Positions 55,692 through 63,781 are shown, counted from the stretch's first letter. The stretch: DNA of 64,000 bases from Parvibaculaceae bacterium Mf 1.05b.01 (GCA_000509225.1 BAOK01000002.1:190496-254495); one strand, 5' to 3'. Notes: generated from the letters alone by a model not told the origin. Made by a program: numbers and translations.

Positions 55692-56051
55692 ATGGAGTCG
55701 CAAAATCTCGACCGATTGAACGGCCTTTTGGCGTTGCTTGCAGAAGGCGGATTTCTCGAAGGCATGAAAACCTACTTTGCAGATGATGTTGCCATCCAAG
55801 AGCAGGATAATCCTGCGCGAAAGGGCAAAGCGGAATGCATCGCCTTTGAAGAAAAGCTCCTGGAGGGTGTGGCTGAGTTTATCCAATACACTGCCCACTC
55901 AATTGGTGCAGGTGGCGACAAGACTTTTTATGAGGCCACGATGGAATTCAAAACCAAAGATGGGGCTCACGTGGTCCAGAACCAGGTTGTGGTGACGACC
56001 TGGAAAGACGGCGAGATTGTCTTTGAGCGCTATTATCACGGCAATGCGTGA
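55692..56051 (+). CDS. SnoaL-like/NTF2-fold protein
   Basis: A 119-residue protein of the SnoaL/NTF2-like fold (LNGLLALLAEGGFLEGMKTYFADDVAIQEQDN, then VVVTTWKDGEIVFERYYHGNA). Many such proteins are isomerases or unknown lyases. No catalytic residues can be named. It stands alone between the tRNA gene and a hydrolase gene on the other strand. Confidence 0.85.
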   Translation: MESQNLDRLNGLLALLAEGGFLEGMKTYFADDVAIQEQDNPARKGKAECIAFEEKLLEGVAEFIQYTAHSIGAGGDKTFYEATMEFKTKDGAHVVQNQVVVTTWKDGEIVFERYYHGNA

Positions 56052-56157
56052 GTTTGATGTTTTGAGGTCAGCTGTTTCCCATGAGGGGCATGGCTGACCT
56101 CAGCTCCGTCTATCGGCGGGCTCGTTCATACATGCGCTTTTGGAGTTGGTGCTGTTC

Positions 56158-57201
56158 CTATTCCTGAGCCGATGACCGGACGTGATCGATCACGCGCAAC
56201 AGGGCAGCGGCGATTTCCACAGGCACCTCTTCCTGCAGGAAATGACCGGCTTGGGTCTCGGTTACAGGAGCTTCGGGAAAATTCTGTGTCATCCTCGGCA
56301 GTGCTCTCCCCAGGATTGGGTCGTTCATGCCCCAGACGATTTCGACGGGAATGTCCAGGCCTTCCACATAGCGTTCAATTTCTCTCAGTTGCACAGAGCT
56401 CGGCTGGTCAGGGCTGTAGGGGACCATGCGCATCATTGCCAGTGGGGCCTTGGCGTTTCCGCTCTCCACGACCGGTCGGCCGTAGAGGTCTGCCACGTCC
56501 GCGGGGATGGACTCAGGGTCACCCTGCGCATCCCGCAACCGGTCAAAGATAGAAACCAGACCTTCAAACACCAGTTCGCCGAGCAAAGGCGTCTTGGCAA
56601 TATCGTGGGCTCTTGAAAGGCTGCCTGCCTCGGTCGGTGCGTTGAACCCGGTATTCAGGATCACTGCGCCTTCAACCAAGCCGGGAGACCGGGCCAGTGC
56701 CCCAAGCCCGACAGCGCCGCCCCAGTCCTGCCCCATATAAACGAGTTCGGTCAGGTTAAGCCGTGCAAGCGCTGCATTAATCCAGCGGATGTGGTTGTCG
56801 AGCGTGTGTTGGCTTGCGGGCACCTTGCTCGAGAACCCCAGCCCCACCAGGGTCGGCATGATCAGCCGGAGTCGGTCTGTCGGAAGTTCAGCTGCCACCC
56901 TGCGATAGAGAAAGCCCGATGTGGGATTGCCGTGCATGAGAAAGACGGGATACCCGGACCCAACCTCGAGCATATGAACCTTGATGCCCGGTTCCACCTC
57001 GATGAAGTAGCTCTTGTAGTCGTCTGTGATGTGCGTCGCCGCGTAGTCCGGGAGGGGAAAGGCTTCAAAGGTGCCAGCGTCTAGGGCAACAGTCCCTTCA
57101 CCTTCGGGGGTTACCAATTGCCCATCGCGCGTCAGGGCAAACACGATGCCGAGAGCGGCGATGACCACTACGGCCAGCGATATCAGGATCAGTCTTTTCA
57201 T
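56158..57201 (-). CDS. Membrane-anchored alpha/beta hydrolase, haloalkane dehalogenase-like
   Basis: A 347-residue hydrolase with an N-terminal membrane anchor (residues 4-23). The oxyanion-hole motif HGNPTSG (90-96), the nucleophile Asp159 followed by Trp160 (GQDWGG), an acid Asp294 and His320 match the haloalkane dehalogenase pattern. The Trp after the nucleophile is one of the halide-stabilising residues there. The anchor and about 55 extra N-terminal residues are unusual for that family, so dehalogenase activity is a hypothesis. Epoxide hydrolase is an alternative. Confidence 0.88.
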   Translation of the reverse strand: MKRLILISLAVVVIAALGIVFALTRDGQLVTPEGEGTVALDAGTFEAFPLPDYAATHITDDYKSYFIEVEPGIKVHMLEVGSGYPVFLMHGNPTSGFLYRRVAAELPTDRLRLIMPTLVGLGFSSKVPASQHTLDNHIRWINAALARLNLTELVYMGQDWGGAVGLGALARSPGLVEGAVILNTGFNAPTEAGSLSRAHDIAKTPLLGELVFEGLVSIFDRLRDAQGDPESIPADVADLYGRPVVESGNAKAPLAMMRMVPYSPDQPSSVQLREIERYVEGLDIPVEIVWGMNDPILGRALPRMTQNFPEAPVTETQAGHFLQEEVPVEIAAALLRVIDHVRSSAQE

Positions 57202-57251
57202 GTGGTCAGCCTTTCAAATATCTGGTTGCTGCCTCTTGGAGAATGGACTCT

Positions 57252-57665
57252 CTACGCGGACACAGCGTTCTGGTTTCCGTCGTGTTGTCTCATCTGCGTC
57301 CAAAGATAGCGAAGGGCAATAAGGGCCGGGATGTAGTAGAGAAATACGAAGATCGACACCACGCGGGTGGTGTTGGTCGCGAGATCGAAGTGCAGGAGTG
57401 TCGGCAGATCAATCAGGTCGGTGAAGAGGCGAATAAAGATCAGTATAAAGAGCATTGGCCCATTCTTCAGCGCGAAGGCGATGATGAAAGCAAAACCCAC
57501 TGCCAGGTTGCGTGCGGCGTAGATATAAGCGGCCTGATTGACTTCTTCGGCGCCGGGGCCGCCCAGAAACCCTGGCAAATAAAAAGCCGCGACCGGACCG
57601 AGAAACATTGGAAGGGTTTCAATGATGATGATGAGAGTCAGCCACCAGGGCACATGTATTTTCAT
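57252..57665 (-). CDS. Four-helix integral membrane protein, unknown function
   Basis: A 137-residue very hydrophobic protein with four predicted membrane helices (about residues 7-29, 46-66, 67-88 and 96-120). The ATG at 57665 has a GAGGAGGT ribosome site. It lies 50 bp upstream of the hydrolase gene on the same strand, so the two may be one operon. I do not recognise a family. Confidence 0.8.
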   Translation of the reverse strand: MKIHVPWWLTLIIIIETLPMFLGPVAAFYLPGFLGGPGAEEVNQAAYIYAARNLAVGFAFIIAFALKNGPMLFILIFIRLFTDLIDLPTLLHFDLATNTTRVVSIFVFLYYIPALIALRYLWTQMRQHDGNQNAVSA

Positions 57666-57833
57666 CTTGGACCTCCTCGATTTGGCCGAGCCATTTGTCC
57701 TCAACCACCTGACGGGTGTTCCTGGCTCGAAAAACCATAAGAAATGGCATGACCCATGTCAAATGTTACGGGCGTGGAATTTCAGGCAGGTTGCCAATAC
57801 GGCCCGTGGATTAGCGCGATGATCTTGTAGGCC

Positions 57834-58730
57834 TTAGCGCGCGGCCACATCGGTGAACTGGTCGACTAATCTTTGAAGAGGGGCGGCGTAGAGCGTTTCG
57901 GGGCGTAGCAAACAGGCGCATTTCCACATCAGCGTGAATGAAGTGGGGATGGGTTTGAATGTGCCGGCGTCCAGTGCGTCTTCGAACAATGATCGCGGAC
58001 CAGGAAGAACCAGGTCTACCTCGCGGGCGACTGCCATCAGGGTTGGGTAGTTCTCGCATCGCAGCCCGCCGTCGCGCCGACCTTCATCTGGATTGGCATC
58101 AGGCGCCATCTGTTTGTTGACGCTGGTTGGTGAGTGAGGCGTCGCCAGCGGCAATTGCATCAGCTCGGCCAGGGTCCAGTCTTTGTCTTCGTTGAAAAGG
58201 GGATGTTCCGGCCGGGCGACATAGATGATGGGCTCTTCTGCAACTGAGACTGCTTGCAGGCGCGGGTCGATTTCCGTCTCGTCAAACGGCCCTACCGCCA
58301 GATCGACTTCGCCTGTGAGCACCAGCTGTTGAAGGACCTCGGCTGCCTCGGTGCGAATGTCGATGCGTGTTCGGGGAAACTCTGTCAGATGGTTCGCGAG
58401 CGTTTTTGACAGGAAGAGATGTTCCACAATCGGGCCAACCCCAAGGCGGATGGTGACCGGTCCGGCTTCGGCCATCGTCGAGATTTGCCGTTCTATTTTA
58501 GACAGTTCTGTCACTATTCCGACGGCGCTGGTGGCGACAAAGCTACCGGCGGCCGTCGGGACCATGCCGCGTCGGCTGCGATGAAAAAGAGTTGCGCCGA
58601 GCCGGTCCTCCAGGCGCAACAGGAGTTTGCTCAGCGTGGGTTGGGTGGTGTTGAGGGCGTCGGCGGCTTTTTTGATGCTGCCAGTTTCGACAATTGCCCG
58701 CACTGCGCTGATTTCCGCCACTTCCAGCAT
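57834..58730 (-). CDS. LysR family transcriptional regulator
   Basis: A 298-residue LysR regulator with the N-terminal helix-turn-helix KKAADALNTTQPTLSKLLLRLEDRLGATLFHRSRRG and a full ligand-binding domain. ATG 58730 is preferred over the TTG at 58742. It is divergent from two tautomerase genes with 117 bp between starts, so these are its probable targets. Confidence 0.95.
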   Translation of the reverse strand: MLEVAEISAVRAIVETGSIKKAADALNTTQPTLSKLLLRLEDRLGATLFHRSRRGMVPTAAGSFVATSAVGIVTELSKIERQISTMAEAGPVTIRLGVGPIVEHLFLSKTLANHLTEFPRTRIDIRTEAAEVLQQLVLTGEVDLAVGPFDETEIDPRLQAVSVAEEPIIYVARPEHPLFNEDKDWTLAELMQLPLATPHSPTSVNKQMAPDANPDEGRRDGGLRCENYPTLMAVAREVDLVLPGPRSLFEDALDAGTFKPIPTSFTLMWKCACLLRPETLYAAPLQRLVDQFTDVAAR

Positions 58731-58847
58731 TAGATATTCCAAATATTATCATCAGATAGAAAATTTGTTCATTTTAAGAATACCAGAAAGACCCCCATCT
58801 TGTCATCACCAGCGGGGCGCGCCCCGACATAGATGACAGGAGACACC

Positions 58848-59159
58848 ATGATCAGATGTAGCTGTTTGATCCAGGCAGGCCAGATCGCTCAAGGGCAGCA
58901 GACAAATCTGGAAGCGGGCCTGGAAAAAATCACCCAAACCTATTTCTCCGACGCCGCCGATGTTGGCTGGACGCAAATTGCGCAAGGCTCTGGCTTTACA
59001 GATGCGAAGCCGTCGAAGAGCTCCATCATTTCCATGAGCGTGCCGGCGGACACTGCGCAGGAAACCAGGGTCGATGTTCTGCGTGCGATCTGTGATCTCT
59101 GGACGGCGGAGACCGGCTGTCACGTTGATGATGTTGTCGCGACCGCGATGAGTGCCTGA
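58848..59159 (+). CDS. Tautomerase family protein
   Basis: A 103-residue protein with the C-terminal pattern SIISMSVPADTAQETRVDVLRAICDLWTAETGCHVDDVVATAM, typical of tautomerase-superfamily members. The residue after the start Met is Ile, not the catalytic Pro, so classic tautomerase activity is doubtful. ATG 58848 has AGGAG 6 bases upstream. It is followed 29 bp later by a second tautomerase gene. Confidence 0.75.
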   Translation: MIRCSCLIQAGQIAQGQQTNLEAGLEKITQTYFSDAADVGWTQIAQGSGFTDAKPSKSSIISMSVPADTAQETRVDVLRAICDLWTAETGCHVDDVVATAMSA

Positions 59160-59188
59160 CACCTAACTACCATTTCGGGAGAAACCTG

Positions 59189-59584
59189 ATGCCTCTTTAT
59201 CTCTGTTCAAGTCCAAAGAACCTCATTGCCGAAGAACGCAAGCCTGCGATCGCCAAAGAGTTGACTCATATTCATTGTGATGTGACCGGTGCGCCGTCCA
59301 GCTTCGTCCACGTCTTCTTCGTAACACCGGATGATGCAAGCGAAGGGTCAGTGAGTCTTTTCGGTTCTATTCGCGGCGGACGAAGCGATGATCAGAAAAC
59401 GCAAATCACCTCCCGGATGAGCGAAGCGGTTGCGCGGTTCGTAGATCTTGATCCTGCGTCGGTTTCTATGGGGACGGTGGATGTTCCGGCAAAATGGGCC
59501 ATGGAGGGCGGCGACATTATGCCGGAACCGGGGGAAGAGGCGGCTTGGTTTGCCGCACACGCTGCCAAGGCGGCTGCATCCTGA
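59189..59584 (+). CDS. Tautomerase family protein (4-oxalocrotonate tautomerase-like)
   Basis: A 131-residue protein starting Met-Pro, giving the catalytic amino-terminal Pro after Met removal. The core (ELTHIHCDVTGAPSSFVHVFFVTPDD, then VSLFGSIRGGRSDDQKTQITSRMSEAVARF) fits the tautomerase superfamily, here in fused length. A truncated near-copy of its last 52 codons lies at 61153-61320. It is probably controlled by the LysR regulator upstream. Confidence 0.88.
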   Translation: MPLYLCSSPKNLIAEERKPAIAKELTHIHCDVTGAPSSFVHVFFVTPDDASEGSVSLFGSIRGGRSDDQKTQITSRMSEAVARFVDLDPASVSMGTVDVPAKWAMEGGDIMPEPGEEAAWFAAHAAKAAAS

Positions 59585-59695
59585 GGCGGATTGTGCAGCG
59601 CTTAATCAGGCAACATTGCGAGACCCTCAATCTTTGTTGCCGACTTTCTTCTGGTGCCAAAGATAGAGCAGAACAATATGCGCCTAGAGAGGCAA

Positions 59696-60190
59696 TCAAA
59701 TCGCATGGCCTGGAATGGGGCAATCGAGGCATGTTGGGACAGCGCAGAGTCGACAAATGCGGTGTTTTGCCATTTCGGTTTCCGGCAGATTTGTCAGAAC
59801 CTTTGCGAGTAGATCCCCGAGCGCCGTGCGCTCGCTAGCGGTGAGCCCTTTGAGGCCCGCTTCCAGCAGATCAAGGCGCTGGTCCATCAGGCGCTGTCGT
59901 AGTTTGGTGCCCCTGCGCGTCAGATGTAGCGCTACAGCGCGCCCGTCTGCCGCCTGGCGTCGTTCGACAAGCCCATCCTCTTCCAATCGGTCGATCAAAC
60001 GCACGGTTCCTGGATGTGAGCGATTGAGCACCTGGCGAAGAATTTCGACGGAGAGACCGGGCGCATATCCAAGTACGACGATTGCCGCTGCCGATTCTCC
60101 GGAGCGATCGAAAGTGTCTTTCATGCCGGCTTCGATCCGGTCGGTGATTGCGAGGGCAAGCGCACCGAGAAGGTTTGTCGTGCGGTCCAT
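59696..60190 (-). CDS. MarR family transcriptional regulator
   Basis: A 164-residue MarR regulator. The winged helix includes LSVEILRQVLNRSHPGTVRLIDRLEEDGLVERRQAADGRAVALHLT. The C-terminus has a cysteine cluster, CRLCAVPTCLDCP, that could bind a metal or sense oxidants. Start codon choice is unclear; ATG 60190 leaves the palindromic operators upstream. ATG 60214 lies inside one of them. Confidence 0.88.
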   Translation of the reverse strand: MDRTTNLLGALALAITDRIEAGMKDTFDRSGESAAAIVVLGYAPGLSVEILRQVLNRSHPGTVRLIDRLEEDGLVERRQAADGRAVALHLTRRGTKLRQRLMDQRLDLLEAGLKGLTASERTALGDLLAKVLTNLPETEMAKHRICRLCAVPTCLDCPIPGHAI

Positions 60191-60200
60191 GTCAGAAATG

Positions 60201-60215
60201 TATGCATAACGCATA
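60201..60215. promoter_or_regulatory. Palindromic operator O1
   Basis: TATGC-ATAAC-GCATA, a perfect inverted repeat with a 5-base centre. It lies 11 bp upstream of the MarR ATG at 60190. It shares its arms with O2 at 60243-60263, 45 bp apart centre to centre. Autoregulation by the MarR protein is likely. Confidence 0.65.
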
Positions 60216-60242
60216 AAATATACAATTGCAGGATTGACGCAG

Positions 60243-60263
60243 GTATATGCGCTATGCATATAC
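60243..60263. promoter_or_regulatory. Palindromic operator O2
   Basis: GTATATGC-GCTAT-GCATATAC, a perfect 8-bp inverted repeat with a 5-base centre. It lies just downstream of TTGACG (60234-60239). A regulator bound there would block reading to the right, toward the DUF3237 gene at 60603. Confidence 0.65.
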
Positions 60264-60602
60264 TTTTCATAGATTGATTGTGCAAGGAACAGCGATAATC
60301 CCGAAACGTATGAATGAACTGGCCTTTAGCACGGGTACGCCAAGACCCGTTTGGAAATTGCAACCGGTCTGCGAGAGGCCAGCAAGTGCGGGAGGGTCGA
60401 GGAAGCGTTCTCGTTTGGACAAGCGGAAACATCTCGTCGCGTTTCAGGCGAACGTGATGCAGAGCGGCGAACCGGACCATGAGTAGGCAGAAACAAGAAG
60501 GCATGGCGTTCATTTTGGCCCGAGCGGTGAGCTATTTGAGTTGTACCAGTCTGCTGCCGGGAACAGCCTCCCCATAAAGCGAGCAATCTAGAGGAGAGCG
60601 AG
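60264..60602. other. Non-coding stretch between operator O2 and the DUF3237 gene
   Basis: A 79-codon plus-strand frame starts inside O2 and is not a believable gene. No other feature is seen. The long leader upstream of the DUF3237 gene, over 330 bp, is unusual. Confidence 0.4.
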
Positions 60603-61121
60603 ATGCTTGATGCCCTGAAATTGAACGATGCGGACTGGGATGCGGACAGTCCGCCCGGTCTTGAGTTCCTGTTCGAAGCGCGTGTGCAGCTTCACCTCCC
60701 CGCTATGGAGGTGGGAGAAATGTCTGATGGTAGCCGGGTGATCTTCCGGGTGAAGGGTGGCACTTTCGATGGGCCCCACCTGCGCGGGCGCGTGGTGCCT
60801 GACTCGGGCGCGGACTGGATCCGCATACGCCCGGACGGGTCTGGCTTGCTGGACGTTCGTTTCTGTCTGGAGACCCATGACAATGCGTTGCTCTATGTTT
60901 ACTGGCAAGGTCGGTTCTGGTCAGCGCCCGAGGATGCCGAATACGCGTTTGATGTCGAGAAGCCTGACGACCCGGCTGGAGCGTGGCGGTACTATTTTCG
61001 CACAGCGCCGCTATTTGAGACCAGCGACCCGCGCTATAAATGGCTTAACAACATCGTCTCGGTCACCAAATCGCGCACCGGCGATGGTGGCCCCATCCAT
61101 CGTTGTTTTGCTGTTACATGA
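60603..61121 (+). CDS. DUF3237 family protein
   Basis: A 172-residue protein of the DUF3237 family (LEFLFEARVQLHLPAMEVGEMSDGSRVIFRVKGGTFDGPHLRGRVVP, later YYFRTAPLFETSDPRYKWLNNIVSV). The fold is a small beta-barrel, with no known enzyme role. An AGGAGAG ribosome site precedes the ATG. It is followed by a fragment of a tautomerase gene, so it was probably once part of a larger set. Confidence 0.93.
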   Translation: MLDALKLNDADWDADSPPGLEFLFEARVQLHLPAMEVGEMSDGSRVIFRVKGGTFDGPHLRGRVVPDSGADWIRIRPDGSGLLDVRFCLETHDNALLYVYWQGRFWSAPEDAEYAFDVEKPDDPAGAWRYYFRTAPLFETSDPRYKWLNNIVSVTKSRTGDGGPIHRCFAVT

Positions 61122-61152
61122 AATTCCAGGCTACGTGCCACCGCGCTGTTGA

Positions 61153-61320
61153 ACCAAAGCCGTGGTTGCGCGGCTCGCCGATCTTGATCCTTCGTCGGTC
61201 ACTATGGGAACGGTGGATGTTCCGGCAAAATGGGCCATGGAGGGCGGCGACATCATGCCGGAACCGGGGGAAGAGGCTGCGTGGTTTGCGGCACACGCTG
61301 CCAAGGCGGCTGCGTCCTGA
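61153..61320 (+). pseudogene. Truncated tautomerase gene (C-terminal fragment)
   Basis: After a stop at 61150-61152 the frame encodes about 52 residues nearly identical to the C-terminus of the tautomerase at 59189-59584 (from VARLADLDPSSVTMGT to the final AAKAAAS). The first two thirds are missing, as is a usable start. Several differences in the DNA are third-codon changes, so the copy was under selection before truncation. The most likely origin is an old duplication and a deletion next to the DUF3237 gene. Confidence 0.9.
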
Positions 61321-61346
61321 GGGAAGGTTGCGGCCAAGGTGAGGGA

Positions 61347-61835
61347 TCAGCGCTGGTTTAGTTCATCCATGCGTTTTTTGAACTGACGCTGTTCCCAGTC
61401 GCCGCCAAAGAACTTGAAGAAGCCGAAGATGGTCAGGCCGTGAAGCAGGACACCACAGCCCCAGCCAAGCGCGACGGTGACGACCCAGAGCCGGTCCGGG
61501 TTCAACATGATGTTCAACACATACAGTCCCGGCATGATCAACACATAAGACAGCCAATGCATGTGAAAGCCTTTGAGGCTTTGCACATATTGAATGGCGT
61601 CACGCTCGTGGGCCTCTTTCTGTGATGGGTTGTGGGTTAGGTTGTTCATGGTTTCTGGCTCCTGCGTTAAGCGTGTCACGCTTGTTTCAAAAACAGCAGC
61701 AAGGCATTTCAGCGATTCCAAGGTCGCTGGGTTTCCACTTTCAATACGCTGGATGGTGCGCACGCTCAGGCCTGCATGTTCTGCGAGCTGTTCCTGCGTC
61801 CATCCTTTGTCGAGGCGTCTTTTTTGAATGCTCAT
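61347..61835 (-). CDS. XRE-type helix-turn-helix protein with 2TM domain
   Basis: A 162-residue protein. Residues 1-60 are an XRE HTH domain (WTQEQLAEHAGLSVRTIQRIESG). Residues 90-160 contain two membrane helices (LSYVLIMPGLYVLNIML and WVVTVALGWGCGVLLHGLTIFGFF) of the 2TM domain family. It is a membrane-linked DNA-binding regulator. The start codon lies inside a 14-bp repeat and has no clear ribosome site. Confidence 0.9.
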   Translation of the reverse strand: MSIQKRRLDKGWTQEQLAEHAGLSVRTIQRIESGNPATLESLKCLAAVFETSVTRLTQEPETMNNLTHNPSQKEAHERDAIQYVQSLKGFHMHWLSYVLIMPGLYVLNIMLNPDRLWVVTVALGWGCGVLLHGLTIFGFFKFFGGDWEQRQFKKRMDELNQR

Positions 61836-61862
61836 GTCTGAATGCTCATGTCTGAATGCTCA
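61825..61862. repeat. 14-bp tandem repeat over the start of the XRE-2TM gene
   Basis: Nearly three copies of TGAATGCTCATGTC lie head to tail. On the minus strand each copy gives an ATGAGC start-like sequence, but only the last is in the reading frame. Because 14 is not a multiple of three, changes in copy number alter the leader, not the protein. Confidence 0.9.
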
Positions 61863-62029
61863 CGGGGCTACCTTTCCGCTGAGGCTTCATGAGGGCCGGA
61901 TGTCGCCAGATTTAACCACGACAGGGACCCGCCAGACCACGACATCAACCCGTCAAGCCAATATCTTCGGCGCTGCGTCAGACAATTCTGGCCCGGTGGG
62001 CAGGCAGGCCAGTGGCTTTTGACGAAAGC

Positions 62030-62467
62030 TCAGCTGTTGTCGATTGCCTTCGCTGTTTCAGACACATGTTTCAGAAAGCGGCTGATGGTCTCGCGCTCAC
62101 TTTCTGAAAAAGGCTGCAAAAGGTCTTCATTGAGGTCTCTCACCTGTCCGGCTGTTCGGGCGACCAGTGCGGTGCCCTGATCCGTGATGAAGGCCCTGTG
62201 GACCCGGCTGTCTGTGTCTGATCTTTCCCGCCGCACCAGTCCTTTTGAGACTAAACTGTCTACCAGTCCGGTGAGGCGCGATTGAGACATGCCCGCGCGT
62301 TTGGCGATCTTGGAGCTTGGAAGGCCGTCTTCCTGCGCCAACACAAAGAGAATGACCTGATGTGCTGTGGCTATGCCCTCTCGGGCTTTCAGCCGACGGT
62401 CCGCGGCTGCGAAGAGCCGACTGTTAGCCTGCTGAATGAGGTGGAAGATGCGCGGCGCTTTTGTCAT
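62030..62467 (-). CDS. MarR family transcriptional regulator
   Basis: A 145-residue MarR regulator (LPSSKIAKRAGMSQSRLTGLVDSLVSKGLVRRERSDTDSRVHRAFITDQG). The ATG at 62467 gives the normal length; the longer frame crosses the operator. A pair of near-identical operators lies 10-42 bp upstream, between this gene and the divergent membrane protein gene, which it probably controls. Confidence 0.93.
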   Translation of the reverse strand: MTKAPRIFHLIQQANSRLFAAADRRLKAREGIATAHQVILFVLAQEDGLPSSKIAKRAGMSQSRLTGLVDSLVSKGLVRRERSDTDSRVHRAFITDQGTALVARTAGQVRDLNEDLLQPFSESERETISRFLKHVSETAKAIDNS

Positions 62468-62476
62468 TGATTTTAC

Positions 62477-62509
62477 TTCAAGGTTGAAATAAAAAGCTTC
62501 AACCTTGAA
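62477..62509. promoter_or_regulatory. Double palindromic operator of the MarR gene
   Basis: TTCAAGGTTGAA (62477-62488) and TTCAACCTTGAA (62498-62509) form a perfect 12-bp inverted repeat with 9 bases between. Each half is itself a TTCAA-N2-TTGAA palindrome. The centres are 21 bp apart, two helical turns, so two dimers could sit on the same face. Confidence 0.8.
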
Positions 62510-62577
62510 ATACCTGCTTCGGATCTCATGCGCAACAGGCTCTTTCATGAACACTGCATCTGTCACAGGAGAAATCC

Positions 62578-63039
62578 ATGATCGCTTCGTCTTTTTATGT
62601 TCTGGCCCTGGCGGCAAGTGCACTCTGGTTTACCGCTGCGCTCCGCTATTTTGGATTTCAGCAGTTTGCGGCTGCGAAAGTGATGGTCGCCAAAAGCCAA
62701 AGACACTCACCTGTGTTTCCCACCATGGCAGCAGGTATTCGTTTTCTCGGCGGCATGAATGGTTCTTTGGCTCTGCTCTGCTGGATGTTGCTCGGCATCG
62801 TCCTGTTGGGTGTGGATCTATTCGCGGATCCGTTTGAGCGCGTGGTCATTCTTGTTGCACTCGCGGCAGCGCATTTCTCCCAGTTTGTCTTCAATGTTCC
62901 TGTTCGCAGACAAGGTGGGCGGCAGGTGGATGACTCACTGTGGGATGTTGCGACCGGGCCGATGAATTTCATCTATGTCATGGATGCCGCGCAGATGAGT
63001 TTGGCCTTTGCGGCGGCGGTCGTGATCGTTCTTGTTTGA
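62578..63039 (+). CDS. Four-helix membrane protein, unknown function
   Basis: A 153-residue membrane protein with helices at about 4-24, 58-80, 87-107 and 130-152. The ATG has AGGAG 6 bases upstream. It is divergent from the MarR gene and shares the double operator region, so it is its likely target. I do not recognise the family with confidence. Confidence 0.8.
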   Translation: MIASSFYVLALAASALWFTAALRYFGFQQFAAAKVMVAKSQRHSPVFPTMAAGIRFLGGMNGSLALLCWMLLGIVLLGVDLFADPFERVVILVALAAAHFSQFVFNVPVRRQGGRQVDDSLWDVATGPMNFIYVMDAAQMSLAFAAAVVIVLV

Positions 63040-63060
63040 CCGTAGTCCCGTGTAGGCCGG

Positions 63061-63684
63061 TTAGGGGCGTATCAGTGCCGTAACCGCATCTGCTGTTGCT
63101 CGGGCAATTTCACTCAGCCTTTCGCGTGAGGTCCCGGCGCGGGCACGGGTTGCCAGATTGAGCAGGGTCCCGCTCGCGAGCTCTGCGGCTGCGGCGATGG
63201 CTGCGGGATTAGCACCTGGTGCACGATGGGCAATATGGGCTTTTACAGCCTGATCCATGCCGGCGAGTTGCGCCTGCACCATGGCTTTGATTTCGGGCTC
63301 ATTCGTCGCTTCCGTCACCGCCGTGGTGAAAACCAGACAGCCTTGGGCCATTTCCTCATCTTTGCCGAGATAAATGTCGAGGGCCGCGCCGTAGAAATTC
63401 TGAAGTCCTGTCGGCAGATCCGGTCCGGTTGCCAAGGCCGCAACCGCCTCTGTGGCCATGCGCTGTCCAAATATCTCCAGGGACGCGAGGTACATGGAGA
63501 GTTTGTTGCCATAGGCCGCGTAGAGGCTTGGACGGCTCAGCGACGTGGCGGTGGCAAGGTCATCGAGCGACGTTCCTGAGTAACCCTTTGCCCAGAATAC
63601 TTTCACAATGAGCGCGAGGACCGCGTCCTTGTCGAACTTGCGCGGACGTCCTCTCGCTGTGTTTCTAGCCGCATTTTCCATCAT
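63061..63684 (-). CDS. TetR family transcriptional regulator
   Basis: A 207-residue TetR regulator with the N-terminal helix-turn-helix (GTSLDDLATATSLSRPSLYAAYGNKLSMYLASLE) and a C-terminal ligand domain typical of the AcrR/YxaF group. It is divergent from the membrane-protein gene at 63782, 97 bp away, its likely target. ATG 63684 or 63681 may start it. Confidence 0.93.
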   Translation of the reverse strand: MMENAARNTARGRPRKFDKDAVLALIVKVFWAKGYSGTSLDDLATATSLSRPSLYAAYGNKLSMYLASLEIFGQRMATEAVAALATGPDLPTGLQNFYGAALDIYLGKDEEMAQGCLVFTTAVTEATNEPEIKAMVQAQLAGMDQAVKAHIAHRAPGANPAAIAAAAELASGTLLNLATRARAGTSRERLSEIARATADAVTALIRP

Positions 63685-63708
63685 TCTATACCGCTTCGCA
63701 TATATTTC

Positions 63709-63736
63709 TTGACCCTGGCTCTCGTTTGCGCATTAT
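63709..63736 (+). promoter_or_regulatory. Candidate promoter of the gene at 63782
   Basis: TTGACC (63709-63714) and CATTAT (63731-63736) are spaced by 16 bp, 46 bp before the ATG at 63782. The region also serves the divergent TetR gene. Confidence 0.35.
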
Positions 63737-63781
63737 TAAGCGGATCAGTACAAAAATAAACCTCTATCTGGGGAGATGCCT

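Noticed and set aside
60247-60486. 79-codon plus-strand frame starting inside operator O2
   Set aside because: Its start is part of the palindrome, it has no ribosome site, and the sequence has no protein-like pattern.
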